Positions 44,634 to 53,400 of a stretch of 64,000 nucleotides of DNA are shown here, one piece after another (positions within the stretch are counted from its first letter, which is position 1; the number at the start of each line of letters is the position of its first letter). Below the pieces are notes generated by a model. It had not been told where the DNA came from. It ran no database searches and saw only the letters and a program-made list of their open reading frames with translations. A program made the position numbers and the translations under genes. The stretch is from RUG023 sp900315435 (GTDB taxonomy: Bacteria; Spirochaetota; Spirochaetia; Sphaerochaetales; Sphaerochaetaceae), in contig CADAJJ010000016.1 in assembly GCA_902788205.1 (NCBI GenBank), positions 1 through 64,000 on the forward strand, given 5' to 3'.

Positions 44634-45818
44634 ATGAGCAAGCAACTGCTTCCCATCATGACGGCGAACGGCTCGTTCGAGAATCTCCGGCGAGGGGGCT
44701 ACGTGTACGTGGACATTCCCTTGTCCGTCAGGAAGGCAACATGTTCTTCCTTTCCCGTCCCCGAAGGTTTGGGAAGACGTTGACGGTCTCCACGTTGGAG
44801 GCGATCTTTCAAGGGAAGCGTGAGCTGTTCAAAGGTCTTGCCATCGATGCTCTGGACTACGACTGGAAGACCTACCCGGTCATCCACATCGACTTCGGGG
44901 ACTGTCCGTTTGACACGCCGGAGGAGCTGGACAGCTGGCTCTGCGACCTTGTGCTACGGATCGCCAAGGAGAACGGGGTCATCGTGGAAGGGATGCGGAA
45001 CTCTGCCGTCCTGTTCGCCAATCTTCTTGAGGCTCTGTCCAGCCGGAAAGGGAAGGTCGTCGTGCTGGTCGACGAGTACGACAAGGTGCTGCTGGACAAC
45101 GCTTTCTCCCCTGAAGTCGAGGAATTGCGGCGGCAGCTTGGCGGCTTCTACCAGGTGATTGCGGCGGCAGCTTGGCGGCTTCTACCAGGTGATCAAAGCG
45201 AAAGGAGCCCTGTTGCGGTTTGTCTTCATGGCCGGGGTGACGAGATATGCGATGGTGAATGAGTTCTCCGGCCTGAACAACCTGAAGCATCTGAGCATGT
45301 CGCCTGTGTATGGGACGATGCTGGGCTACACGCAGAAGGAGCTGGAAGAGAACTTTGCCGGCTTTATCGAGCAAGGGATCAAGGATACAGGAATGAGCCG
45401 CGAGGCATACCTCGCGAAGGTGAGGGAGATGTACGGCGGTTACCGTTTCTCCCCTGGGAGCGAGATGGTGTACAACCCGGTGTCGGTAGGACTGTTCTTC
45501 ACGCGTGGCCACGGGAAGAAGTTTGACGACTACTGGATCGAGACGGGCCTCATGAAGCTGATGTGGGACGTGAAGCAGGCAATGAGCCTTGACGTGCGTG
45601 ACGACCTTGTCCGCGGGATGGGTGCCTCAGCTCTGAAGACATTCGATGTGGCGGATGTGCGCCAGTATGCGGGACATCCGGGGAGGCTGCAGGCGTTGCT
45701 GCTGCAGACGGGATACCTGACCATCGATAGCTACGACGAAGCATGCTCGCTGTACTACCTGCGCTTCCCGAACGAGGAGGTGCAACAGGCATATAAATGG
45801 AAATTCACGCGGAAATGA
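44634..45818 (+). pseudogene. AAA-ATPase-like / PD-(D/E)XK nuclease gene, frameshifted and truncated
   Basis: The fragments match the predicted AAA-ATPase family (AAA_9-like) common in spirochaetes and Bacteroidota. Part one (from 44634) reads MSKQLLPIMTANGSFENLRR then GGYVYVD. A short deletion then shifts frame to LVRQEGNMFFLSRPRRFGKT (P-loop-like) and VVVLVDEYDKVLL (Walker B). A 34-bp tandem duplication at 45125-45192 shifts frame again to KGALLRFVFMAGVTRYA and on to 45818. The C-terminal PD-(D/E)XK nuclease domain expected after FPNEEVQQAY is absent. Three lesions make it a pseudogene. Its role when intact is unknown. Confidence 0.85.
45125..45192 (+). repeat. 34-bp tandem duplication inside the AAA-ATPase pseudogene
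   Basis: Two directly adjacent identical 34-bp units (45125-45158 and 45159-45192), each beginning TTGCGGCGGCAG. The length is not a multiple of three, so it shifts the reading frame. Perfect identity suggests a recent slippage event. Confidence 0.95.
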
Positions 45819-45864
45819 CGGGAAGCCGGTCCACTTGCCTCTATGGATAGCGGTACGTTCCTTG

Positions 45865-45893
45865 TTGTGCACATTGCGGAAACAAAGTAAAGT
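45865..45893 (+). promoter_or_regulatory. Weak candidate promoter of the small membrane protein
   Basis: TTGTGC (45865-45870), a 17-bp spacer and TAAAGT (45888-45893) precede an AAGAAGGA SD and ATG 45919. Confidence 0.35.
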
Positions 45894-45918
45894 AAACCAA
45901 AAGAAGGATGAGTTCGCC

Positions 45919-46227
45919 ATGGAAGAGAAACTTCAGAATCAGGACCAGTCCGGCTCCAAGCCGACGGTCCTCAATACCATATTGTTCATGATCTGCGGGA
46001 CCCTGCTGAACCTAGTCCTGATGGTGGTCCTGTTCATCGTTTGTTTTGTCCTGATTGCCAAATTCGTACCGGCGGACAGTCCCGCCGCACCAATTGCGGC
46101 ATTGTTCGGCTTCATCATCTCCATTGCCGGCAGTTTCTTCCTCTACAGCGTGATTGTGAAGAAGGTCACCGCCAAATTCCATCTGGAGTCCAAGATGGCT
46201 CCGCTCTTCAAGCGTCGGAAACGATAA
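45919..46227 (+). CDS. Small membrane protein of unknown function
   Basis: A 102-residue product with a polar N-terminal 18 residues, two hydrophobic helices (TILFMICGTLLNLVLMVVLF through VLIAKFV, and APIAALFGFIISIAGSFFLYSVIV) and a basic C-terminus (KMAPLFKRRKR) that should stay in the cytoplasm. No family is recognised. ATG 45919 is chosen over 45835 because the SD lies just upstream and the earlier part overlaps the pseudogene tail. The next gene starts immediately at its stop, so they are co-transcribed. Confidence 0.65.
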   Translation: MEEKLQNQDQSGSKPTVLNTILFMICGTLLNLVLMVVLFIVCFVLIAKFVPADSPAAPIAALFGFIISIAGSFFLYSVIVKKVTAKFHLESKMAPLFKRRKR

Positions 46228-47124
46228 ATGACGATCGGTGAGCTAGCCAGAGCCGCATGGTTTCCCTTCAGTGACGAGCCGGTACTCAAGAAGCGATGGT
46301 ACCTGCCCCGTCTGGGAAGTCCGAGCGTGCTTTCCCCCGGCTCCTCGCCTGACGGCAAGTGGCATCTGTTTTGCCAGAGCTGGATTGGCATCCAGCACTT
46401 CCTTTCTTCCAATGGCATCGCCTGGCATGCGGCAGGCCGGTTGAGCGTCATGGGCACGGATCCCTGCGTGGTTCCCGATATGGGAAGGTGGTACCTTTTC
46501 ACCGCAAGGGACGGCAGACGGCTGTGCGTCCATGCGTCCGAGGACCTGCGTAGCTGGGGTTCCGCCACGGTGGTCTTGGAAGGGGAGCGGAACCAGGTGG
46601 TCGGGCATCCCCAGCCCTGCAAGGTCGGATGCCAGTGGCGGCTCTACTTTTCCCTGGGGGAGAACGAGCTGGAAGGGGGACGGACGATTCCCCTTTCGGT
46701 CGCTGTAGCCTCGGCCCCTGCGGTCGACGGTCCCTACCGGAATCCCCAGATGGTGATTGCCGCCGACGCCGACGACCCGGCCATCAACATGGGCGTCGGT
46801 CCCTGCTCGGTACTGCCCTGCCAGGACGGTTTCGGCCTGATCGCCTCGTCCGCCCATTGGAACCGCAGCAAGGTGGGAAGCGGGAGTTCCTTGGTGCTTT
46901 TCCTTAGCCAGGACGGCATCCATTTCGGACAGCCCAGGCAACTGTTGTCCAATCCGGAATCCGGATGGGCTTCAGGTTTCTTTACCGGGACCAGCTGCAT
47001 TTGCAAAGGAGACGAACGCTCCTGGTACTGCTATTACGCCGCTATCGACCGGGCTCCCATCCCTTCGGGCTCCATCGGACTTTTCTTGGGAAGGGACGTC
47101 CAGAATCCGTTGCTGATGGACTAG
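46228..47124 (+). CDS. Glycosidase-like five-bladed beta-propeller protein (GH43/GH32-like)
   Basis: A 298-residue protein with features of the GH43/GH32/GH130 propeller fold: a repeated pattern of strand-turn-strand with DPCVVPDMGRWYLFTARDG, WRLYFSLGENELEGG, MGVGPCSVLPCQDGFGLI and the aromatic-rich WYCYYAAIDRA. No signal peptide is visible, so it is cytoplasmic, and the substrate cannot be named. It starts at the base after the previous stop. Its stop and that of the convergent thioesterase share one CTAG. Confidence 0.6.
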   Translation: MTIGELARAAWFPFSDEPVLKKRWYLPRLGSPSVLSPGSSPDGKWHLFCQSWIGIQHFLSSNGIAWHAAGRLSVMGTDPCVVPDMGRWYLFTARDGRRLCVHASEDLRSWGSATVVLEGERNQVVGHPQPCKVGCQWRLYFSLGENELEGGRTIPLSVAVASAPAVDGPYRNPQMVIAADADDPAINMGVGPCSVLPCQDGFGLIASSAHWNRSKVGSGSSLVLFLSQDGIHFGQPRQLLSNPESGWASGFFTGTSCICKGDERSWYCYYAAIDRAPIPSGSIGLFLGRDVQNPLLMD

Positions 47125-47978
47125 ACGACGTACAGGCCGTCGCGCGTCAGCTTTTCACGCTTCTCCCACTGGGAGTAGCCTTCGAAGACGATGGTCTGGC
47201 TCCCGTCCTTCTCGTGCCTCACGATCTTGAAGAAGAGTTCCGGCTGCTCCTGATGGAATGGATCCTCCTGCACGCTGCCGGCATGGACGGTGATCCGGTC
47301 GTCCAGATAGGTCTGCTTGATCCAAGAGACGTCGATATCGCGCACCTTGTACGCCATAAGGAAGGAATGGGGCAGCACGTTCAGCGACCAGGAGACATAG
47401 GAGAGGTTGTTCACATGGTGGTTTCCGTCGGTATCGGTCAGGTTGATCACGGGGGAGCCGCTGCAAAGCTCGCGCGGGTCGCTGGTCCCCCACATCGGCG
47501 CCCGATGGGGCAACTCGAAGGGGTAGACATGTCTGGTATCGGTCTCCAGCGGGGCGGGAAAGTCGTCAATCACCTCGCCTGGCCTGATGGGCCGCTGGTT
47601 GGCCACATCCAGGTAGGCCCAGGTGCTGATTCCTTCGAAGAGGGTCTTGTCGTCCTCGTCCAGACCCCGGATGCAACGCATGAAATGGAGCCCTTTGGGT
47701 GGCTCGATCCACGTCTCTCCCATCACATCCTCGGCCCAGTTGGTGTAGCGGTTGACATGGATCCTGGTCCGCAGGACCACCCAGGTCTTGCCCATGCGCA
47801 GCGTCTCGGGGAGCGAGAGTCTGGCCCAGGCCGAGTGCAGTCCCGCCAGTTCTTGGGCGATAGCGAAATAGAAGCCCAGGCGAGCTTGGAAATGGGGGTC
47901 CGTCTCCGTCGCGGTGGTGCTGAAGCGGGTTCGGAAAATATGGTCGGGACCGACCAGGTTGCGTTGCACTACTTGCAT
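47121..47978 (-). CDS. Acyl-ACP thioesterase
   Basis: A 285-residue double hot-dog acyl-ACP thioesterase (FatA/FatB-like) that releases free fatty acids from acyl carrier protein. Seen: FSTTATETDPHFQARLGFYF (first hot-dog), TWVVLRTRIHVNRYTNWAEDV, and the active-site TDTDGNHHVNNLSYVSW of the second repeat. ATG 47978 is chosen; GGAGG lies eight bases upstream, and the ORF's earlier start is a TTG over that SD. A perfect inverted repeat overlaps its likely -10. It follows sbcC on the same strand after about 70 bp. Confidence 0.92.
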   Translation of the reverse strand: MQVVQRNLVGPDHIFRTRFSTTATETDPHFQARLGFYFAIAQELAGLHSAWARLSLPETLRMGKTWVVLRTRIHVNRYTNWAEDVMGETWIEPPKGLHFMRCIRGLDEDDKTLFEGISTWAYLDVANQRPIRPGEVIDDFPAPLETDTRHVYPFELPHRAPMWGTSDPRELCSGSPVINLTDTDGNHHVNNLSYVSWSLNVLPHSFLMAYKVRDIDVSWIKQTYLDDRITVHAGSVQEDPFHQEQPELFFKIVRHEKDGSQTIVFEGYSQWEKREKLTRDGLYVV

Positions 47979-48009
47979 ATGGGCCTCCAATCTTCACGGG
48001 CCGAAGGGA

Positions 48010-48027
48010 ATAGTATGTGTGTACTAT
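48010..48027. promoter_or_regulatory. Inverted repeat overlapping the thioesterase promoter region
   Basis: ATAGTA, six bases, TACTAT: a perfect 6-6-6 palindrome. Its TACTAT arm on the minus strand could serve as the -10 of the thioesterase gene, 32 bp before the start. This is a plausible operator for a dimeric regulator. Confidence 0.4.
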
Positions 48028-48049
48028 ATCCGGAAAACGGCCGGTATGG

Positions 48050-51000
48050 CTAGGGACATCGCACTCCAGGACCGGACAGCCTGCTGTGTCCCGTCTCGTC
48101 TTTCGACACCTCGATGTGGATGGGCAGTTCTTCCCGCAGTTGTCCGACGTGGCTGATGATGCCGATTTGCTTGCCTTCGTGGTGGAGACTGGCGAGCGCC
48201 CGCATGGCCACGCCCAGCGTTTCCTGGTCCAGAGTTCCAAAGCCTTCGTCCAGGAAAAGGGACTCGATAGGGGACTTGCCGGGCGAGAAGGCAGCCAGTC
48301 CGAGGGCAAGCGCCAGGCTGACCAGGAAACTCTCTCCTCCCGAGAGGTTCGAGGCGGTCCGCTCGGTTCCTTGCGAGGCATCGTAGACAGAGACCGTCAA
48401 CGGATTGTCGTCCGAGGCACGGAGCTGGTAGCGGTTGTCCAGCCGTTCCAGCTGCTGGTTGGCGTATCCGACCAACACCTTGAAGGAGATGTTCTGGGCG
48501 AATTTCTGGAACTTGCTGCCCTCGGCATCCCCGATCAGGTCGTTCAGCTGTTTCCACTCCAGGAATGCGGCATGGATGGTCCCGTATTCGGCCTCCAACT
48601 CCTTCCTGCGGCTGCTGTTCCCATCGTCACTGCGGAGCTTTTCCTCAATCTCTCCGCGCTTCTTGTCCGTTTCCTGGGTCTGGATCTGGAGTCCGTCCTG
48701 TTCGTTTCTCAGCGCATCCCGCGTGGTCGCAGGTTGCACTCGCAGCGGTTCGGGCAACTGGTTCCGATATCCTTGGAGCTCCTGTCGCTTGGAGACCAGG
48801 ATCTTGGCCTGTTCCACGGCAAGTTGGCGTTGCTGGGGTGTGAGGATGCGGGAATCGAACTCCTCCTCGCGGGAAATGCCCAGCGGGGCTACCTTCTCCA
48901 GTAGCTCCTGCAGCAGGGATCGTGCCTGTCGGAGTGCCTGTTCCTGCTGGTCCTGCAACGTGGCGATGGTGGAGGCGAGGTTCTTGACCTTGCTTTGCGC
49001 CTCGACAAACGTGTCGGTTGCCGCCTGGAGCGACTTCTGGAGCCGGTCCTCGTCCTCGTGGATGCGGAGGGCGAAGTCCTCGATGGAGGCGCCCCCTAGC
49101 AGGTCGGCGATCTGCTGTTCCTTCTCTTCCAGTTTCGCTTGGGCAGACGCGACTGCCTGATCCTCTCCGCTTGCCGAAAGGGCCTCTACCTTTTGCCGCT
49201 GTTCCCGGGTCTGCTGTTCCAGGAATGCCTTCCGCTGTTCGCCGTCGTCCCGAATCCTGACGTTGTCCTCCCACGCCGTTTTGCGCTGGAGAAGGGTATC
49301 CTTGGCCTTCGCGTCCCATGCGTGCAATCCATAGGGGGCGAGCAATTCCTGATAGCGTGCCTCAAGCTCGTCAATCTTTCCTTTTTCTTGCTGGTAGCAG
49401 GCCTTCGCTTCTCTGAGGGTTTGCGCCTGCCTCTCGCGTACGCCGGCAAGCTGGGCGAGCGTCTCCTTGGCAAGCTTCTGGTCCTTGGCATTGCCCGTCA
49501 GATGGGTCTCGAGTTCCTGTAGTTCTTTCTCGATGCCCTGGAGCGCTGGAATCATCTGCTCCAACACCCGGATCGCCTGGTCGTTGCCACCCGGCAGCGG
49601 CTGGCCTTCGGCGTAGGGGTGATGTCTGGAACCGCAAAGCGGGCAGGGGGAATCGGGGATGAGGTGCCTTCGCTGTTCCTCCATGCTCATGACCAGCTTT
49701 GCCAGGGCATTGGCCTCTTTCAGCTTGTCCCGTTCCGCCAGGAGCTCCTCGCTCCGCTTTCCCCGGTAGACGTCGGCCACCAAGGCGGTAAGCTCCGAGT
49801 GACGGGCTGTCAGCTGGTGTTCCTGGTCCTGGAGCTGGCTGATGGTGGTCTGGGTGACGGTGATGTGGCTTCCGGTCTCCTCCAGCTGCCGCATTGCCGA
49901 GTCGAGAGTCTTCCCCGTCTGGTCGACAAGGGCACGCTGGCTTTGCAATGTCTCCTCTCCGCTCTCCAGCTTGGGGAGGCTTTCGGAGATATGGGAGTCG
50001 GCCAAGTGGGTCTGGAGATAGGCGCATGCCAGCTCGAGTTCTTTTTGCAGGTGCGCTTCGGATTGCCGTAACTGACGGTAGCGTTCCGTTTCTTGGGAGA
50101 TTTCCGCTTGTTTGCTCGCAAGTTGCTTCCGAGCGTTCTCCAGGTTGTCCTGGAGCGGGCCAAGCTGGGCCTGGGATTCCTTGGCTTGTCCCAGCGTGGA
50201 GCGTTGCCGCTCCAGGGTGCGGGTACCTTCCTCGACCATTTGCCGTGCCTGTTGGAGTCCCTGTTGTGCCTGCGCTTCCCGTTCCTTGGCCTGGTCGAGC
50301 TTCCTTTGGTGGATGGCGAGTTCGTCGCCGAGCTTTGCCGCGCGGACACGTTCGTTTTGCAGGCTGGTCTTCAGGGGAAGGAAGGGAAGAAGCGCTTCGC
50401 TTTTCCTGTAGGCTTCCTGCAATGCGTTTCCCTCCCGGGCCAGCTGAGCCACCTGCCTTTCCGTCTCGGCGATGGTTTGCAGCAACGCCTGCTGGCTGTC
50501 ATAGGCTTCCCAGTCGGCAAGGAGTCCGGTGCACATCTTTCCCCGGGCTGCCAGCTCTTGTCGTCGTTTTTCGAGCTCCTGGAGCGTGAGCTCCAAGGTT
50601 GTGCGCTCTTCTTGCTTCAAGACATGGATCTCGCTCTTGCGGGTGTCGATTTCCTTCTGCTGGTCATCCAGTTCCTTGTATTTCTGATAGACGGCCTTGC
50701 CGATTCTCTGGTAGATGTCCATCTTGGTCAGCTGGGTCAGCATGGCTCCCTTGTCTTTGGGCTCGGCGGCGAGAAAGGAATTGAATCCCCCCTGCGCCAG
50801 AAGGACAGCCTGGGTGAACTGGTTGAAGCCCATTCCCAAAATCGAGGTGATCTGGCGGTCTACATCTTTCAGCCCGTCTGCCAGCAGTTCGCCATTCTTC
50901 TTCAGGGATCTCTTGGGAGCTTCCAGGCTTCCTTCCGCCTCGCCCTTGCGGGATTTGCGTCGCCTTTGGCTCCAGGAGACCTCGTACTGGTCGCCTCCCT

Positions 51001-51250
51001 CTTCGAAGACGACCGTGCTGTGGCAACTGTTCTCTCCCTTGGTCATCACCTCGTTGCTGCCGCTGGTGATCGCTCCCTGCCTGCTGGTCTGGCCGAAGAG
51101 GGCCAAGGTGATCGCATCCAGGATCGTGCTCTTCCCGCTGCCGGTCGGACCGGTGATCAGGAACAGGCCGGAGCCGATTGCGTCGAAGTCGATGGTGCAG
51201 GGCACCAGGATGGAGTTCAGATGCTCGAAGGACACCCGCTTGATTTTCAT
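48050..51250 (-). CDS. sbcC: Exonuclease subunit SbcC
   Basis: A 1066-residue SMC-like ATPase that works with SbcD to cleave hairpins and DNA ends. Walker A is GPTGSGKSTILDAI near residue 34. Two long coiled coils flank a zinc hook (CPLCGSRHHP, near the middle). The C-terminal lobe has the signature LSGGESFLVSLALALGLA and Walker B SLFLDEGFGTLD. The length and layout match the family. Its start overlaps the sbcD stop in ATGA. It acts on chromosomal DNA in repair and replication. Confidence 0.96.
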   Translation of the reverse strand: MKIKRVSFEHLNSILVPCTIDFDAIGSGLFLITGPTGSGKSTILDAITLALFGQTSRQGAITSGSNEVMTKGENSCHSTVVFEEGGDQYEVSWSQRRRKSRKGEAEGSLEAPKRSLKKNGELLADGLKDVDRQITSILGMGFNQFTQAVLLAQGGFNSFLAAEPKDKGAMLTQLTKMDIYQRIGKAVYQKYKELDDQQKEIDTRKSEIHVLKQEERTTLELTLQELEKRRQELAARGKMCTGLLADWEAYDSQQALLQTIAETERQVAQLAREGNALQEAYRKSEALLPFLPLKTSLQNERVRAAKLGDELAIHQRKLDQAKEREAQAQQGLQQARQMVEEGTRTLERQRSTLGQAKESQAQLGPLQDNLENARKQLASKQAEISQETERYRQLRQSEAHLQKELELACAYLQTHLADSHISESLPKLESGEETLQSQRALVDQTGKTLDSAMRQLEETGSHITVTQTTISQLQDQEHQLTARHSELTALVADVYRGKRSEELLAERDKLKEANALAKLVMSMEEQRRHLIPDSPCPLCGSRHHPYAEGQPLPGGNDQAIRVLEQMIPALQGIEKELQELETHLTGNAKDQKLAKETLAQLAGVRERQAQTLREAKACYQQEKGKIDELEARYQELLAPYGLHAWDAKAKDTLLQRKTAWEDNVRIRDDGEQRKAFLEQQTREQRQKVEALSASGEDQAVASAQAKLEEKEQQIADLLGGASIEDFALRIHEDEDRLQKSLQAATDTFVEAQSKVKNLASTIATLQDQQEQALRQARSLLQELLEKVAPLGISREEEFDSRILTPQQRQLAVEQAKILVSKRQELQGYRNQLPEPLRVQPATTRDALRNEQDGLQIQTQETDKKRGEIEEKLRSDDGNSSRRKELEAEYGTIHAAFLEWKQLNDLIGDAEGSKFQKFAQNISFKVLVGYANQQLERLDNRYQLRASDDNPLTVSVYDASQGTERTASNLSGGESFLVSLALALGLAAFSPGKSPIESLFLDEGFGTLDQETLGVAMRALASLHHEGKQIGIISHVGQLREELPIHIEVSKDETGHSRLSGPGVRCP

Positions 51251-52428
51251 TCGTTGTCCTCCGGATGGGTCACGGTGCGGAGCACCTCCTCGAAGCGGGA
51301 GCGGAGCATCCGGATCGTCTGTCCATCGAAGTGCTCGCCCTCCAGCCTGCGTTCGAAGACCTGGGAGGGGGTCAGTGTCTTCAGGTCCACCACCTCTTCT
51401 CGGGAGGAACGGCCGTGCCAGACCTGCATGTCCAGCACTTGCATCAAATGGACGTTGGTTCCGGCAACCCGTTCGAGCAGGAGCTTATGCAACTCCACTA
51501 CCGGATGGTCGCCCGTATAGGTGGCCGACACCCAGACGGGGCCGGACGAGCTGGCTATCCGGTCCAAGGAGTCCTCCAACTCGGAAAGGTCACCGCTGAT
51601 TCTCTGGAGTCTGGCGTAGGTCGGCAGGTCGAGCGGGGTGATCGTCCAGGGGTCGGTGTCGACCAGCACCACCTGCTTGGTCTGCCCGGACTCGCCGAAA
51701 TCGACTGGCATCGGAGAGCCGGAGTATCGGATCGGCATCGTCCCCCGCACCACCTGTGGTTTGTGGATGTGTCCTAAGGCGACGTAGTCCACCTCTGGCG
51801 GGAAGACCGAGGAGGGAAGCGGAGGCAGGCTGCCCACATAATCGATTTCCTTCCTGCCGTCATCCACCGCGCTGCCGACGAGGAACTGGTGCGCCATCAC
51901 CACTTGCCGGCGTCCTGGATACCGGCGCCTTGCCACGGAAGAAAGGCCGGCAAGGTATTCCCGCACCATCTGGATGAAATTGGCCGACCGCTCCGCCTCG
52001 CTTGTGCCGGGGATGGTCCCCAGCGAGCCATCCCGAAGATAGGGGACGGCCAGGACCACCGTGTCGGTTCCCACCGGAACCAGGGAAGAATCGGTTCCCG
52101 TCCCGCTGACCACGTGGATCCCGAGTCTGCCCAGCGGTGCGGCTGGTGCTGCCAGGAATCTGGCCGAGTCGTGGTTTCCGCTGATGATGACGACCTCGCT
52201 GCAGGGGGTGTCCTTCAGCCTGGCGAGAAAATCGAAGTACTGGTTCTGCGCGGAGACCGGGGGGCTGGAGACGTCAAACACGTCCCCTGCGACCAGAAGG
52301 CAGGTCACCTTCCGCTCGCATATGAGCTTGAGCAGTCCTTCCAGCATGGTCTGGAAATGGTCGGTGCGCACCTCTCCCGCCAAGGGGGCTCCGAGATGCC
52401 AGTCGCTGGTATGGAGAAGCCTGCTCAC
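51247..52428 (-). CDS. sbcD: Exonuclease subunit SbcD
   Basis: A 393-residue Mre11-type calcineurin-like nuclease subunit. Metal-binding motifs: TSDWHLGAPL, VAGDVFDVSSP, ISGNHDSARFL and ALGHIHKPQ. The C-terminal capping region binds SbcC. It overlaps both rsmD upstream and sbcC downstream by four bases. Confidence 0.96.
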   Translation of the reverse strand: MSRLLHTSDWHLGAPLAGEVRTDHFQTMLEGLLKLICERKVTCLLVAGDVFDVSSPPVSAQNQYFDFLARLKDTPCSEVVIISGNHDSARFLAAPAAPLGRLGIHVVSGTGTDSSLVPVGTDTVVLAVPYLRDGSLGTIPGTSEAERSANFIQMVREYLAGLSSVARRRYPGRRQVVMAHQFLVGSAVDDGRKEIDYVGSLPPLPSSVFPPEVDYVALGHIHKPQVVRGTMPIRYSGSPMPVDFGESGQTKQVVLVDTDPWTITPLDLPTYARLQRISGDLSELEDSLDRIASSSGPVWVSATYTGDHPVVELHKLLLERVAGTNVHLMQVLDMQVWHGRSSREEVVDLKTLTPSQVFERRLEGEHFDGQTIRMLRSRFEEVLRTVTHPEDNE

Positions 52429-52976
52429 GCCTGTTCGTCCTCCTTGTTGCGGAAGAAACGGAGCATGCTGCGTCCGTACTTGCGCTCGTCGATGGTGACC
52501 AGGTTGCCGATGCGCTCCGGCCAGGTGTTTTTTTCTTCTTTCGGGTAGTGGATGATATACAGGCCGCCGTTACGGACCAGATGGTTGTCGTTGACCAACT
52601 GGGACAGCTTGACCTTGTCCTCCATCTTGAACGGAGGGTCGGCGTAGACATAGTGGTAGCGGATCTTGCAGGTGGGGATGAAGGACCAGACGTCTGCCAG
52701 GAAGAGACGGATGTCGCTTTCGACAAAGCTGATGTTCTTCAGGATGGTCTCCTTCTTTCCCCGGTCCATCTCGACGAGGTGCACAGGGCTGGCACCACGG
52801 CTGGCCGCCTCAATCCCGACACAGCCACTGCCGGTGAACAGGTCGAGCCAAGAGCGCTCGGAGAGGTCCCCGAGCATGTCGAACAACGATTCCCTCATCA
52901 TGTCCATGGCCGGACGGATCACGCCCGGGGGACACGCCACCGTTCTGCCACGATACAGTCCGCCAGTAATACGCAT
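52425..52976 (-). CDS. rsmD: 16S rRNA (guanine(966)-N2)-methyltransferase RsmD
   Basis: A 183-residue SAM-dependent methyltransferase that modifies G966 of 16S rRNA. Seen: MRITGGLYRGR, RPAMDMMRESLFDML, the SAM-binding LDLFTGSGCVGIEAASRGA, and the catalytic YADPPFKM. It is first in the rsmD-sbcD-sbcC run. A TAGGAT -10 ends six bases before ATG 52976 and no SD is seen, so this mRNA may be leaderless. Confidence 0.95.
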   Translation of the reverse strand: MRITGGLYRGRTVACPPGVIRPAMDMMRESLFDMLGDLSERSWLDLFTGSGCVGIEAASRGASPVHLVEMDRGKKETILKNISFVESDIRLFLADVWSFIPTCKIRYHYVYADPPFKMEDKVKLSQLVNDNHLVRNGGLYIIHYPKEEKNTWPERIGNLVTIDERKYGRSMLRFFRNKEDEQA

Positions 52977-52982
52977 GTCTCT

Positions 52983-53011
52983 ATCCTAATCCACCGTTGG
53001 GGTCGTCGGAA
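52983..53011 (-). promoter_or_regulatory. Candidate leaderless promoter of rsmD
   Basis: On the minus strand TAGGAT (52983-52988) ends six bases before ATG 52976. The -35 at 17 bp (TTCCGA, 53006-53011) is weak. Confidence 0.4.
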
Positions 53012-53017
53012 AGGGGT

Positions 53018-53023
53018 TAGGAT
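53018..53023 (+). promoter_or_regulatory. Candidate -10 of the small anchored protein gene
   Basis: TAGGAT at 53018-53023 lies six bases before ATG 53030. The same hexamer in the opposite direction serves rsmD 30 bp away. A -35 is not convincing (TTGGGG at 52997-53002 with a 15-bp spacer). Confidence 0.3.
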
Positions 53024-53029
53024 ATGGCT

Positions 53030-53398
53030 ATGGAATGGAAGTTGGTACGCCTTGCCACAAAGGTCTGGCTGGTAGAGAAGGCAAAGGCGGAGGGGATGGC
53101 CAAGGTGGCCGGGCAACTGGGTTCTCCAAAGAAGCAGGGAAGGTACACCAACCTGCTTTCCATCGACGGAAAGAACTGGTTCCTGGACGCGGAACTTCTG
53201 GGAACGCTGGAGGAAATGACGCTCGGGGCGGTCCCGCTTGGGGGAGCGCAGGTGGCAAAGTTCCTCGCCTTGGACACGCAGGAACAGGACAAGCGGGCGG
53301 AACAGCTGCTTGCCAGGAGCGCCAATCCTTGGCGCTTTATCGACGTGGCGTTGACCCTCAGCCTGGTCACGCTCGCCGGATGCCTCTTGTTGCGATAG
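53030..53398 (+). CDS. Small tail-anchored protein of unknown function
   Basis: A 122-residue product that starts MEWKLVRLATKVWLV, has a beta-rich centre (RYTNLLSIDGKNWFLDAELLGTLEEMTLG) and ends in a hydrophobic segment (FIDVALTLSLVTLAGCLLLR) that could anchor it in the membrane. No family is recognised. ATG 53030 is preferred over 53024 because it sits six bases after a TAGGAT box, as in other leaderless genes here. Its stop is two bases from the convergent recG stop. Confidence 0.5.
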   Translation: MEWKLVRLATKVWLVEKAKAEGMAKVAGQLGSPKKQGRYTNLLSIDGKNWFLDAELLGTLEEMTLGAVPLGGAQVAKFLALDTQEQDKRAEQLLARSANPWRFIDVALTLSLVTLAGCLLLR

Positions 53399-53400
53399 CT

